64,000 bases of DNA, taken from positions 1-64,000 of the forward strand of contig JBQMRR010000060.1 in NCBI GenBank assembly GCA_052174495.1. Reading direction: 5' to 3'. The position numbers were made by a program, and so were the translations under genes. The stretch is from Arsenophonus sp052174495. Its GTDB lineage: Bacteria; Pseudomonadota; Gammaproteobacteria; Enterobacterales; Enterobacteriaceae. Below the pieces are notes generated by a model. The model ran no database searches and had not been told where the DNA came from. It saw only the letters and a list, made by a program, of their open reading frames with translations. Shown here in pieces: positions 20,620 to 30,364 of this stretch (within the stretch, counting starts at the first letter, position 1; each line of letters starts with the position of its first letter).

Positions 20620-20928
20620 ATGTACGCGGTTTTTCAATCTGGTGGTAAACAACACCGAGTCAGTGAAGGTCAAACAGTTCACCTGGAAAAGTTAAATATT
20701 GCAACAGGTGAGACTGTTGAATTCAATGAAATATTGATGATCGTCAACGGCGATGATATTAAAATCGGCACCCCTGTCGTTGAAGGCATCAAAGTTAAAG
20801 CTGAAGTTATTATGCATGGTCGTGGTGAAAAAATTAAAATTATTAAATTTCGACGTCGTAAACATAGCCGTAAACAACAGGGACACCGTCAATGGTTTAC
20901 TGATATTAAAATTATTGGTATTGCCTAA
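20620..20928 (+). CDS. rplU: 50S ribosomal protein L21
   Basis: L21 is a 23S rRNA-binding protein of the large subunit. Start at ATG 20620 (MYAVFQSGGKQHRVSEGQTV), preceded by GTGGAG. The frame could begin nine codons earlier, but that would add residues not found in the family. C-terminal basic block KFRRRKHSRKQQGHRQWFT is intact. 102 residues against 103 in E. coli. Followed after 19 bp by rpmA in the same operon. Confidence 0.99.
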   Translation: MYAVFQSGGKQHRVSEGQTVHLEKLNIATGETVEFNEILMIVNGDDIKIGTPVVEGIKVKAEVIMHGRGEKIKIIKFRRRKHSRKQQGHRQWFTDIKIIGIA

Positions 20929-20947
20929 GAATTAGGAGAATAGATTA

Positions 20948-21205
20948 ATGGCACATAAAAAGGCTGGTGGCTCAACACGTAACGGTCGCGACTCTGAAGG
21001 AAGACGCCTAGGTGTAAAACGTTTTAGTGGTGAATCCGTGTTGGTAGGTAGCATTATTGTTCGTCAGCGTGGTACTAAATTCCATGCTAGCAACAATGTT
21101 GGTTGTGGTCGCGACCATACTCTATTTGCATTGACTAACGGAAAAGTTAAATTTGAAATTAAAGGACCCAAAAATCGTAAATATGTCAGTATTGAAGCTG
21201 AATAA
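20948..21205 (+). CDS. rpmA: 50S ribosomal protein L27
   Basis: L27 sits near the peptidyl transferase centre, its N-terminal tail touching tRNA. Sequence begins MAHKKAGGSTRNGRDSEGRR and contains RQRGTKFHASNNVGCGRDHT, both nearly invariant. 85 residues, as in E. coli. Ribosome site AGGAG lies at 20935-20939. A rho-independent terminator follows, so obgE may depend on readthrough or its own promoter. Confidence 0.99.
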   Translation: MAHKKAGGSTRNGRDSEGRRLGVKRFSGESVLVGSIIVRQRGTKFHASNNVGCGRDHTLFALTNGKVKFEIKGPKNRKYVSIEAE

Positions 21206-21233
21206 TTTTTTTGATCTTTAAAATAGCATTTCA

Positions 21234-21262
21234 AAAGCCCTGCAATTTTGCGGGGCTTTCAA
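21234..21262 (+). terminator. Rho-independent terminator after rpmA
   Basis: AAAGCCC TGCAATTTTGC GGGGCTTT hairpin (21234-21259) 29 bp after the rpmA stop: an 8-bp GC-rich stem that can be extended by the inner TGCA/TGC pairs, followed by a T-containing run. Confidence 0.8.
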
Positions 21263-21336
21263 TATTACCTTATCGGATACTATCTCTGAATAAATTAGCG
21301 TCTAGCGTATAATTTCTAGTCTGTACGGAGAAAATA

Positions 21337-22386
21337 ATGAAATTTGTTGATGAAGCAAAAATATTAGTTATAGCTGGCGATGGCGGCAATGGCTGTGTTA
21401 GCTTCCGCCGTGAAAAATATATCCCTAAGGGCGGGTCTGATGGTGGAGATGGTGGAGATGGTGGAGATGTTTATCTATTGGCTGATGAAAATTTTAATAC
21501 GTTAATTGATTATCGATTTAAAACAATCTTCCAGGCTGAACGCGGACAAAATGGTCAAAGTCGTGATTGTACTGGCAAACGTGGTCAAGATAATATCATT
21601 AAAGTTCCGGTTGGGACACGGATATGTGATTTTTTAACTAAAGAAATTATTGGTGATATGACACGTCACGGGCAGTATTTAATGGTTGCGAAAGGTGGAT
21701 ATCATGGTTTAGGTAATACCCGATTTAAATCATCAATCAACCGTGCTCCTCGTCAAAAAACGATGGGAACAAAAGGAGAAACAAGAGAATTGCTACTTGA
21801 ATTGATGTTACTTGCTGATGTAGGTATACTAGGAATGCCGAATGCGGGTAAATCAACTTTCATTCGCTCAGTCTCGGCGGCAAAACCTAAAGTTGCTGAT
21901 TATCCATTTACTACTTTAATTCCAAGTTTAGGCGTAGTACGCATGGATAGTGAGCAAAGCTTTGTTATTGCTGATATTCCTGGTTTAATTGAAGGAGCGG
22001 CAGAAGGAATAGGCCTTGGTATTCGTTTCTTAAAACATTTAGAACGTTGCACAATACTTTTACATCTTATTGATATTTATCCTATTGATGGCTCTAACCC
22101 TGTTCAGAATGCCAAAATAATTGATGTAGAACTGGAAAAATATAGTAAAAAATTATCTCAAAAACCGCGATGGTTAGTTTTTAATAAAGTTGATCTTTTG
22201 ACCTCTGAAGAGGCAAATAATCGTGCAAAATACATTACTGAAGAATTAGGATGGCAAAAGAAGTATTATCAAATTTCTGCAATAAATCAACTAGGTATTA
22301 AAACACTTTGTTGTGATATTATGACCTTTATAGAAGTCCATCTTAAAAATATATCCATAGATAGCATTGGGGTCAAACAAAGCTAA
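21337..22386 (+). CDS. obgE: Obg GTPase, ribosome assembly
   Basis: Large-subunit assembly GTPase. The N-terminal glycine-rich Obg fold starts MKFVDEAKILVIAGDGGNGC and carries the repeated GGDGGDGGDV turn. The GTPase domain follows: P-loop GMPNAGKSTF near residue 167, DIPGLIEGA near 213, NKVD near 282. Length is 349 residues against about 390 in E. coli; the missing part is the variable acidic C-terminal tail, while the GTPase core is complete. yhbE, which separates rpmA and obgE in E. coli, is absent. It lies 131 bp behind rpmA. Confidence 0.97.
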   Translation: MKFVDEAKILVIAGDGGNGCVSFRREKYIPKGGSDGGDGGDGGDVYLLADENFNTLIDYRFKTIFQAERGQNGQSRDCTGKRGQDNIIKVPVGTRICDFLTKEIIGDMTRHGQYLMVAKGGYHGLGNTRFKSSINRAPRQKTMGTKGETRELLLELMLLADVGILGMPNAGKSTFIRSVSAAKPKVADYPFTTLIPSLGVVRMDSEQSFVIADIPGLIEGAAEGIGLGIRFLKHLERCTILLHLIDIYPIDGSNPVQNAKIIDVELEKYSKKLSQKPRWLVFNKVDLLTSEEANNRAKYITEELGWQKKYYQISAINQLGIKTLCCDIMTFIEVHLKNISIDSIGVKQS

Positions 22387-22393
22387 ATTTATG

Positions 22394-22409
22394 TGTGATA
22401 ATTATCACA
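22394..22409. promoter_or_regulatory. CRP-like palindrome TGTGA-N6-TCACA
   Basis: TGTGATAATTATCACA is a perfect 16-bp palindrome with ideal CRP half-sites and spacing, 8 bp behind the obgE stop. Position between convergent genes argues against promoter control; it may be a weak hairpin or chance. Confidence 0.25.
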
Positions 22410-22559
22410 AAGAATAACTTTTTGATAATAAAAGAATTTAAATTGAGATGATGTAGAGAGAACAGATTTATTTATAAAAATTAATTAATACGAATTATTT
22501 TAGTGGGCCATGTTGAGTAGATACTCTTTACTTATTAGAAATTAAGATAAAGATCTTTT

Positions 22560-23070
22560 AAAGATGACTAGACAAAATGGCCAGAAAGAAATACAGCAAC
22601 TATTGTATAATGCTGATACCGAGCTATAAAATAAATTGTACAAAATAGATATTTTGACCATATCGGACGCTAATAAAGTCGACAAGTGCTTTCCTCATTG
22701 AAAGCACTGGTTTTAGCTAAAACATTATCATTAACACTTTCATTATCCAATGCTACCAAAATAACATAAAGCGCCATGATAACTAGCTAATTGATAAATT
22801 AGTAAAAAATTTTATTGACTGTTATGTTTAACATCATATTTCTATATAGAAATCATAGCCGTTAATGTGATTAAATTATTACGAGATGTCATAGATTAAA
22901 CAATCTACCATAATTGTATTGGATAAGTTAATATTGATTTTCTGTTTTAAAATCTAGTAGATAGCATCAGAATCAGAAGAATTAGGTACCCGCGGGAAAT
23001 CAATAATATTCACGACCTATAGATCCAAAGATCGCATCAGCTATCATATTATTATATTTTAAACTTACCC
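22560..23070 (-). pseudogene. dacB: Decayed 3' half of dacB
   Basis: Broken minus-strand frames match the C-terminal half of D-alanyl-D-alanine carboxypeptidase/endopeptidase PBP4. NNMIADAIFGSIGREYY (near 23000) corresponds to SDNMIADTVFRMIGHARF, which holds the SxN motif; LSNTIMVD and SRNNLITLTAMISI (22860-22930) correspond to IGNTIIADGSGLSRHNLIAPATM; and VLAKTSAF (near 22710) corresponds to the KTG-box SAKTGSL. The N-terminal half lies at 25575-26480, the two being separated by IS1595 and IS256 remnants. Confidence 0.75.
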
Positions 23071-23076
23071 TGAAAA

Positions 23077-24085
23077 GGTTGTTGTTTTGCTCGTATAGCA
23101 ATTTATACCCATCTCGTATTTTAATTATTGTGGTTTTAAGCATTCTTCTTCAAGTAGATAACTCGGTAGATAAAACAACTCTATATCATGGAATCTACTC
23201 AGTTATTCCTTAATTAGGTGATATAACTGTTCACATTTTAAAGTAGGATTTATTTCCAATAACTCTATAATTACCTAATCTCATTAGGTGATAATGATTA
23301 ATTTTATATTCGCTGACAAAGGTTGTTCTGTACTATTATTTAACTTTATCTGGAAAAGGATGGACTATTATCGATAATTAGCTCAAAAAACGGATAATAT
23401 ACTTTACATTAAACTCTTCAAGAATTTCATTGATCATATGACTTCTTTCGATCTTTAGCGATTAAGTTGGGAAATTCATTCTTTATATCTTCTTCGCTCG
23501 CGCGTTTTCTGGCTTTCCTTAATAGGAAGCAATGCTTTCCCCCCCTTAAAAGATCAGAAAAAATATTTAATTGATTTTAACAATAGAACTTAGTACATTT
23601 ATATTGACTGTCGTCACTAAAGCAAGAAAGCAGCCTCGCCATTTAAACGCTAGCTTAAAATCAATACCTGTTTATTATCACTGATTCTTTTAAAGTTAAG
23701 ATATTCAACATATATCATAAATAACTAAGGCATTATATCCTTCTTAATTATTTGCATTTTTACCAGATGATCTTCCAGTATGATTGTTAAATCTTTTCCT
23801 AGAATCGGGAATTTTGCAACGATATCGCTATAACCCTAAATTAATGCCTTAGGTGAATATTATGTTCAGTGTAATAATATGGGAAAAATAAAATAAGTTA
23901 CTTCAATGCATGAATCAATATCATCCGATAGATTGATGCCGAGCTATCTAAAGATACAACTTTATGTTGGCAGGGAATGAGGGAAAAATCTCTTTAATCT
24001 GTATGATTATTTGCTTTTTTATTCTAATCTTTGCTCTGTAGCGAAAATCCTTTATACAGAGTATAAGGGATTTCTACCAATAATC
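23077..24085 (-). mobile_element. Decayed IS1595-family element inserted in dacB
   Basis: About 1 kb, collinear with 1300-2310, 45960-46990 and 52765-53765. Its left edge meets the dacB 3' half and its right edge meets an IS256 remnant. No open transposase frame. Confidence 0.68.
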
Positions 24086-24089
24086 TTTG

Positions 24090-25490
24090 CTTTAACCATA
24101 ACTGTTTAACGGATTATATACTCATTTTTGATGTATGAACTTTCGAAAATAACGGTGATATCTCCATCCTACTGAATTGATTTCGTAAATGATTTCACTA
24201 ACAGTGAATATTCTATAAAAATGTATCATACAGGTATCCAATAAAGCAGAATTACTTGTGATACCTTGCATGAACTTATCCGTAATGGTTGTTCCATAGG
24301 TACTGCTGTTGAGCCTCCGCTCAAAGGCATACTGCGAGAAGATACTGAATACCGATTTTATCAATAAGCTACCTATAACCTTGTCCATAATGGTTATTTA
24401 CCATAGCAAACCATACAGATGAATATTAACTATGTTGAGATTACAGTGCCTAAGGTTTAGGGATTGCAGTGGAAACGGAATATTCTTCAAGAACTCGTTA
24501 CTGTCTTACGCTGAAGCCTGAAAAATCGGAGAAGAGTTACTAACCTATTACCTATATATGCCAGTCATCTCCATCAATTATTTGACGAAAGCTCTATAGA
24601 TTCTTTCTATGAAAGGACGTAGTTCCTCTGCCATTACCCCCATCAGAATATTGAAATACTAATGTCTTGAAGAACATTAGTGATACTGCCAGCATAATTT
24701 AATCCATACACGCTATATTATTTCTTGACTAAAGCCATATATTATTCTTTTAGGTAAGCTAATCGACTTTGCTTCTACTTATTAATTATCGGCAATACCT
24801 GCGCATGAACGTAATGAGCTCGTTGCACCTGAAGAGAATTATTGAAAGTCAGAGTGAAGATGAGCATAATTTTTAATGTCTGATGAGCACGTTACTTAAC
24901 CATACCTCACAAAATTGTTACGGAGATGGTACCTTTAGTTTTCAAAATACAATGACAAAATATTCATAGCTAAACACGCAGCATCAACACTGTTAGTATA
25001 CAGAATAGCTAATACACTAGTTTTACTCCCACAAAAGCATGTAACTAAATTAAGGGTAAGCTGCTGAAGATTTGGTTAGCAGAAATCTGTGATGTTGCTA
25101 ATATAAATTCCTTGGTATTTTGTTAACAAAGTTTTCAGCGTATCCTCCTAATGCGATGAGTAAGTTGGATAATAATTAAAAACTACTAGCATTCTACGAT
25201 TTTTCATCAGTGTACTCTGTGTAGGAGGTTTCTCCCGTTAATGAGAACGCCGAATACTATTGAATCGGATTTTGTAATAGTGAACATGCAAAGCTGACAC
25301 ACGCAAACACTGTAATTCAAGAAAATAACTCTTTTAATAATATTTAAGATTGTTACAGTCTGCTAAGAAAAATTAGAACCAGCTAAGGGCGATTTAACCT
25401 GTTAATTCTGGTGATAAAAAATGTTTATTTTAAGGATGGAGAATAGATTTATAAAGCATCAAAGTGAAATGTAACCTGACTACCATATAC
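24090..25490 (+). mobile_element. Decayed IS256-family element inserted in dacB
   Basis: Collinear with 17225-18570. Near 24425-24470 the sequence for NYVEITVPKV matches the IGxVxIKVPKV motif. The right end near 25430-25470 repeats GGATGGAGAATAGATTTATA and the GTGAAATGTAACCTGA variant of the end motif. The reverse-strand 88-codon frame at 24122-24388 is a shadow within it. Confidence 0.7.
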
Positions 25491-25574
25491 TAAATTTACT
25501 AATAATTCTTTTTTAAGATTACTATAAAAACTAATGTAGCAGTTTAGATTTTATTGTAAACAGAATAGATTTTA

Positions 25575-26480
25575 TTGTAGGCAGAATATTTTATATATGC
25601 CAAAAATAGGTAATCCATTGTTTAATGCGGCCGATAATCATGATTTTAGCATCTATATCAGGATCTAATATCATTTTTAATAAAAGTCCTACTATAGATT
25701 TCCCAGTTTCAAATGAAAAATGCTAATAGCAGCGACTCAGAGCACGTTAAGTTAAGTAACCTGTTAAGTATATAACAATTTAGTTCGTCTGCTATAACAT
25801 CTAATGCACAATAACATGCATCAGTTTAATCTTTTGCTAACGTAACAACTTGACCAAATATTTTAATAGAGTAAAAGGAATAGTATTGACATATGCGATA
25901 TACAATACCGCTAGGTTTTTGGTTACTATGTAAAAAGTGACTGAGAAACAATTTTTATCTATAATAACAAGATAGCAGTGCTTAATGGAGAAACTAAAAG
26001 ATTTTATCATAGCATTTCATACCATCATGAGGCTATCTTAACCAATGAAAGTTGATATATATCGATATTAAATCGCTTTCAACTTGTTCAATAGCAAATT
26101 GCTTTAATTCAGCTACCATATTCCAAGCTTGTTGACGCGTTAAAATTGAATTGCTAGTTAAGCGTACAACTAAATCACTTTTTAAAAAAAAGACCAATAA
26201 TTTTATTTCAGTTTTTAAATGGCTAAAAAATTAATAATCAATACCTAATTGAAGTAATATGCTAGTGCTGTAATAATTTTTGAGTACTTGCAGGTAAGTG
26301 AGATTTGTTGACTATCTAATCGGATTAATGGATATATCACACTCTATATTTTTTAAAAGAAGTCATAAGTGCTGCATGTAAAATATGCATAATAGAGATA
26401 CCAAAGTGTAATGCAAAAAAGTAAACAGTGATCTAGTATCAAGTGTGCATTAACACAATATATTAAATATAGACTCATAA
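25575..26480 (-). pseudogene. dacB: Decayed 5' half of dacB
   Basis: Broken minus-strand frames resemble the N-terminal half of PBP4: the SxxK box region STQKLLQH (near 26265-26290), VRLTSNSILTRQQAWNMVAE and LKQFAIEQVESDLI (26070-26170), then CALDVIADELN (25790-25820). No single frame is open. It stands opposite greA and converges on obgE, as in E. coli. PBP4 trims peptidoglycan cross-links and is dispensable. Confidence 0.8.
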
Positions 26481-26622
26481 AGTTTCAAATTAATAATTAA
26501 CGAGATTTACCTTTTTTGTTTACCAAAAATGTTGTTTTATTATAGAAGTATTCATTTTTAAAAACAGAAAAATCAGGAAGATATTTAATTTTTATTTAAA
26601 AAAGAATCAGAGGCATTTATTA

Positions 26623-27099
26623 ATGAAACAGATTCCAATGACAGTACATGGTGTAGAAAAACTGCGTAAAGAGTTAGAATTTTTAAAGAATATTCACCGT
26701 CCTAAAATTATTGCTGCTATTGCAGAAGCCCGTGAACATGGTGATTTAAAAGAAAATTCGGAATACCTTGCAGCACGTGAGCAGCAAGGGTTTTGCGAAG
26801 GGCGTATCCAAGATATTGAATCTAAATTATCTAATGCGCAAATTATTGATGTAACAAAAATGAAATATGAGGGTCGTGTAATATTTGGCGCGACAGTTAC
26901 TGTATTTAATGTAACGACAAATGAAGATCAGATTTACCGTATTGTAGGTGATGATGAAGCTGATATCAAAGAAAACCTTATTTCTGTTAATTCACCAATA
27001 GCTCAAGGCTTAATTGGTAAGACTATGAATGATATGGCAATTATCACCACCCCTGGGGGGGAAGTTGAATATGAAATTTTACAAGTGGAATATATTTAA
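26623..27099 (+). CDS. greA: Transcription elongation factor GreA
   Basis: GreA enters the secondary channel of stalled RNA polymerase and triggers cleavage of the backtracked RNA. The N-terminal coiled coil (residues 1-75) contains IAEAREHGDLKENSEYLAAR, including the acidic tip residues that act in catalysis. The C-terminal FKBP-like domain ends TPGGEVEYEILQVEYI. Length 158 residues, as in E. coli. The codons for GG near the end form a run of seven G (27055-27061), a slippage-prone site in an otherwise sound gene. Stands alone between dead dacB and dead yhbY. Confidence 0.98.
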   Translation: MKQIPMTVHGVEKLRKELEFLKNIHRPKIIAAIAEAREHGDLKENSEYLAAREQQGFCEGRIQDIESKLSNAQIIDVTKMKYEGRVIFGATVTVFNVTTNEDQIYRIVGDDEADIKENLISVNSPIAQGLIGKTMNDMAIITTPGGEVEYEILQVEYI

Positions 27100-27224
27100 T
27101 TTTCATTAAATCTTAAAGTGTTATGTTTTTAGTTAACTTTAAAGTAAAAGAGGCAAAATGGCCTTTTACCCTGAAGCGAGATAATGGCATTTTTGTATAA
27201 ATGTAGAAAACTTTTTAGGTAAAA

Positions 27225-27510
27225 TGATCTTATCTACTTCAGAAGTACGGTAGAGTATAAAATTTTATCAATAATTTTCATATTGATATCATCAGTATTT
27301 CGAATAATAGTGTAATTATTAATTTTTCTACTGCGATCTCTTAACTCGCTATTTTAATTTATTATATTCATTATATGACAAGAATTATTAGATTTTAGCT
27401 AAAACAGATTCAGTTAAACTGTTGTTATCTATCATTACAACATAGTTTAAATGATGAGTGAGACTTTTTTAATACTATATTTACTTTTTATTAAGTGTTA
27501 TTGTTTTTTG
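27225..27510 (-). pseudogene. yhbY: Decayed RNA-binding protein YhbY
   Basis: Minus-strand traces of the CRM-domain protein YhbY, which associates with pre-50S particles. VVMIDNNSLTESVLAKI (27390-27440) matches VVLLGSNGLTEGVLAEI, and an ending like ILYRTSEVDK matches LVLYRPTKERK. Stops follow directly after the first piece. The position, divergent from rlmE and next to greA, is exactly that of E. coli yhbY. Confidence 0.75.
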
Positions 27511-27632
27511 CTTTAGTGGGTTGAAATAATATATTCTACCGCCATCTTTAATATGTATAACCATAAATTCTATAATTTCTCTATATCAAAAATGCCAAAG
27601 ATAGGTGTATTTATAAGTTATAGTTGGAAACA

Positions 27633-28262
27633 ATGACTAATAAAAAGCGTTCAGCAAATTCTAATCGTTGGTTGCGGGAACATTTTAGTGATAAATATGT
27701 TCTTCAAGCACAAAAAAAAAGATTTTACTCACGTGCATGGTTTAAATTAGATGAGATCCAGCAAAGTGATAAAATATTTAAACCTGGTATAACCGTTGTT
27801 GATTTGGGTGCAGCGCCTGGAGGTTGGTCTCAATATGTAGCAAAGAAAATTAGTCAGACAGGACGAGTTATTGCATGCGACTTATTATTAATGAATCCCA
27901 TCGTTGGTGTTGATTTCTTACAAGGAGATTTTAGGAATAAGCAGATATTAAAAGCATTACTTGAACGAGTTGGTGATAAAAAAGTTCAGGTTGTTATGTC
28001 AGATATGGCTCCTAATATGAGTGGGATACATGCGATCGATATTCCTCGATCCATGTATCTAGTTGAGCTAGCATTGAATATGTGTCGCAACGTACTGGCT
28101 ACTAAGGGAAGTTTTATTGTTAAAGTGTTTCATGGAGAAGGCTTTGATGAATATCTTAAGGAAATTTGCTCTCTATTTTTAAAAGTTAAAATTTGTAAAC
28201 CAAATGCTTCACGATCACGGTCACGTGAAGTATATATTGTAGCAACAGGACATAAAATATAG
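27633..28262 (+). CDS. rlmE: 23S rRNA 2'-O-ribose U2552 methyltransferase
   Basis: RlmE (FtsJ/RrmJ) methylates U2552 in the 23S A loop late in 50S assembly, using SAM. ATG 27633 gives MTNKKRSANSNRWLREHF and a 209-residue protein aligning without gaps to E. coli; TTG 27624 is also in frame but would add residues not in the family. SAM motif VDLGAAPGGWSQY is present, as are the K38-D124-K164-E199 catalytic residues (FKLDE, MSDMAP, VKVFHG, SREVYI). A run of nine A lies at 27712-27720 inside the gene. ftsH follows after 48 bp as in enterobacteria. Confidence 0.97.
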   Translation: MTNKKRSANSNRWLREHFSDKYVLQAQKKRFYSRAWFKLDEIQQSDKIFKPGITVVDLGAAPGGWSQYVAKKISQTGRVIACDLLLMNPIVGVDFLQGDFRNKQILKALLERVGDKKVQVVMSDMAPNMSGIHAIDIPRSMYLVELALNMCRNVLATKGSFIVKVFHGEGFDEYLKEICSLFLKVKICKPNASRSRSREVYIVATGHKI

Positions 28263-28310
28263 TACCCTGTCGTTATTATTTAATATAGTTGTAATGAAGA
28301 GGTTCATTCC

Positions 28311-30224
28311 TTGAGTGACATGGCGAAAAACCTGATTCTCTGGGTAGTCATTGCAGTAGTTCTAATGTCTTTATTCCAGAGTTTTGGTCCTAGCGATTCG
28401 AATAGTCGCAGGGTAGATTATTCTACCTTTATGAATGAGTTAACTCAAGATCAGATACGTGAAGTGCGAATTTCTGATCGTGAAATTAGTGTTAAAAAAA
28501 CAGATAATAGTCGTTATACGACTTATATTCCAATGAGAGAAGATCCAAGATTGTTGGATACCTTGCTTGAAAGACATGTCACCATTATTGGTGAGCCACC
28601 TCAAGAGCAAAGTTTCTTAGCAACTATTTTTATTTCCTGGTTCCCAATGTTATTACTAATTGGGGTTTGGATCTTTTTTATGCGTCAGATGCAAGGAGGA
28701 GGTAGCAAAGGAGCTATGTCCTTTGGTAAAAGTAAGGCGCGCATGCTGACAGAAGATCAAGTTAAAACAACTTTTGCTGATGTTGCCGGTTGTGATGAAG
28801 CAAAAGAAGAGGTTGCTGAACTAGTTGAATATTTACGTGAACCTGGACGTTTTCAAAAATTAGGTGGTAAAATTCCTAAGGGAATTTTGATGGTAGGGCC
28901 ACCAGGAACTGGTAAAACTTTATTGGCAAAAGCGATCGCTGGTGAAGCAAAAGTTCCTTTTTTTACTATCTCCGGTTCAGATTTTGTAGAAATGTTCGTT
29001 GGGATTGGTGCTTCTCGAGTTCGTGATATGTTTGAACAAGCAAAAAAAGCAGCACCTTGTATTATTTTTATTGACGAAATAGATGCTGTTGGCCGACAAC
29101 GGGGAGCGGGTTTGGGAGGAGGTCACGATGAACGTGAACAAACTCTTAACCAAATGTTGGTAGAGATGGATGGATTTGAAGGTAATGAAGGTATTATTGT
29201 TATTGCAGCTACTAATCGTCCTGATGTGTTAGATCCAGCATTATTGCGTCCTGGACGTTTTGATCGACAAGTTGTTGTAGGTTTACCTGATGTACGTGGT
29301 CGTGAGCAGATTTTGAAAGTTCATATGCGCCGTGTGCCTTTAGATCCTAGTGTTGATACTTCAGTATTGGCACGAGGTACGCCAGGTTTTTCTGGTGCTG
29401 ATTTAGCTAATTTAGTTAATGAAGCAGCTCTTTTTGCGGCGCGTGGAAATAAGCGTGTTGTTAATATGGTGGAATTCGAAAAAGCAAAAGACAAGATCAT
29501 GATGGGTGCTGAACGTCGCTCTATGGTTATGACAGAAGAACAAAAAGAAACTACTGCTTATCATGAGGCTGGTCATGCGATTATAGGACGTATTGTTCCA
29601 GAGCATGATCCTGTTCATAAAGTGACAATTATCCCGCGTGGTCGTGCGTTAGGTGTCACATTCTTCTTGCCAAAAGGTGATCAAATTAGTGCCAGTCGCC
29701 AAAAGCTAGAAAGTCAAATTTCTACGCTTTATGGTGGCAGGTTAGCAGAAGAAATTATTTATGGTTCAGAAAAGGTATCTACAGGCGCATCAAACGATAT
29801 TAAAATAGCAACTAATCTTGCTCGTAATATGGTGACACAATGGGGGTTTTCTGAGAAATTAGGGCCATTGCTATATGCTGAGGAAGAAGGTGAGATCTTC
29901 TTGGGCCGTTCGGTTGCAAAAGCTAATCATATGTCAGACGACACTGCACGAGCAATTGATGAAGAAATCAAAGCAATTATTGATTCTAATTATCAACGTG
30001 CTCGTCAGATTTTGAATGATAATATGGATATTCTGCATGCAATGAAGGATGCATTAATGAAATACGAAACTATTGATGCCCCTCAAATTGATGATTTAAT
30101 GAATCGCCGACCAATTAGAACACCAGCTGGCTGGAATGATAATGATAGTAATCCTACTTCAACTCCCTCATCAGAAGGAGAACCAGAAAAGAATATTTCT
30201 CCCACTACTTATAGTTCAAGATAA
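28311..30224 (+). CDS. ftsH: ATP-dependent zinc metalloprotease FtsH
   Basis: Membrane-anchored AAA+ protease that degrades misassembled membrane proteins, LpxC and sigma-32. I keep the TTG start at 28311 because AAGAGG lies 8 bp before it; the ATG three codons later is too far from the site. Two membrane spans (about residues 8-28 and 103-125) frame a periplasmic loop. Walker A GPPGTGKT near 196, Walker B IIFIDEIDA near 252, the second region of homology ATNRPDVLDPALLRPGRFD, and zinc motif HEAGH near 418 are intact. Length 637 against 644-647; only the low-complexity C-tail differs. Confidence 0.98.
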   Translation: MSDMAKNLILWVVIAVVLMSLFQSFGPSDSNSRRVDYSTFMNELTQDQIREVRISDREISVKKTDNSRYTTYIPMREDPRLLDTLLERHVTIIGEPPQEQSFLATIFISWFPMLLLIGVWIFFMRQMQGGGSKGAMSFGKSKARMLTEDQVKTTFADVAGCDEAKEEVAELVEYLREPGRFQKLGGKIPKGILMVGPPGTGKTLLAKAIAGEAKVPFFTISGSDFVEMFVGIGASRVRDMFEQAKKAAPCIIFIDEIDAVGRQRGAGLGGGHDEREQTLNQMLVEMDGFEGNEGIIVIAATNRPDVLDPALLRPGRFDRQVVVGLPDVRGREQILKVHMRRVPLDPSVDTSVLARGTPGFSGADLANLVNEAALFAARGNKRVVNMVEFEKAKDKIMMGAERRSMVMTEEQKETTAYHEAGHAIIGRIVPEHDPVHKVTIIPRGRALGVTFFLPKGDQISASRQKLESQISTLYGGRLAEEIIYGSEKVSTGASNDIKIATNLARNMVTQWGFSEKLGPLLYAEEEGEIFLGRSVAKANHMSDDTARAIDEEIKAIIDSNYQRARQILNDNMDILHAMKDALMKYETIDAPQIDDLMNRRPIRTPAGWNDNDSNPTSTPSSEGEPEKNISPTTYSSR

Positions 30225-30308
30225 AGATGGTGTGCATGAAAATATTAATGCTAGTAATACAGAGAATAGTTAATGATTATTGGTTCTTTAGCAAAATGAA
30301 TAAATAAT

Positions 30309-30345
30309 CAAACCCCAGAGGCTATTTCATTGGGGGGTTTTATTT
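30309..30345 (+). terminator. Rho-independent terminator after ftsH
   Basis: AAACCCC (30310-30316) pairs with GGGGTTT (30334-30340), followed by TTATTTAG. It lies between ftsH and folP, 85 bp past the ftsH stop. Confidence 0.75.
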
Positions 30346-30364
30346 AGTTGAATACAAGTTGATT

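Noticed and set aside
24122..24388. 88-codon minus-strand frame
   Set aside because: It lies inside a decayed plus-strand IS256 copy and has no recognisable motif.
27144..27169. Dyad GTAAAAG...CTTTTAC behind greA as a terminator
   Set aside because: The stem is short and AT-rich with poor inner pairing and no T run.
28320..28322. ATG as the start of ftsH
   Set aside because: AAGAGG is 17 bases away; the TTG at 28311 has proper spacing and an equivalent in E. coli.
30359..30361. TTG as the start of folP
   Set aside because: ATG at 30365 fits the family N-terminus better; neither has a strong ribosome site.
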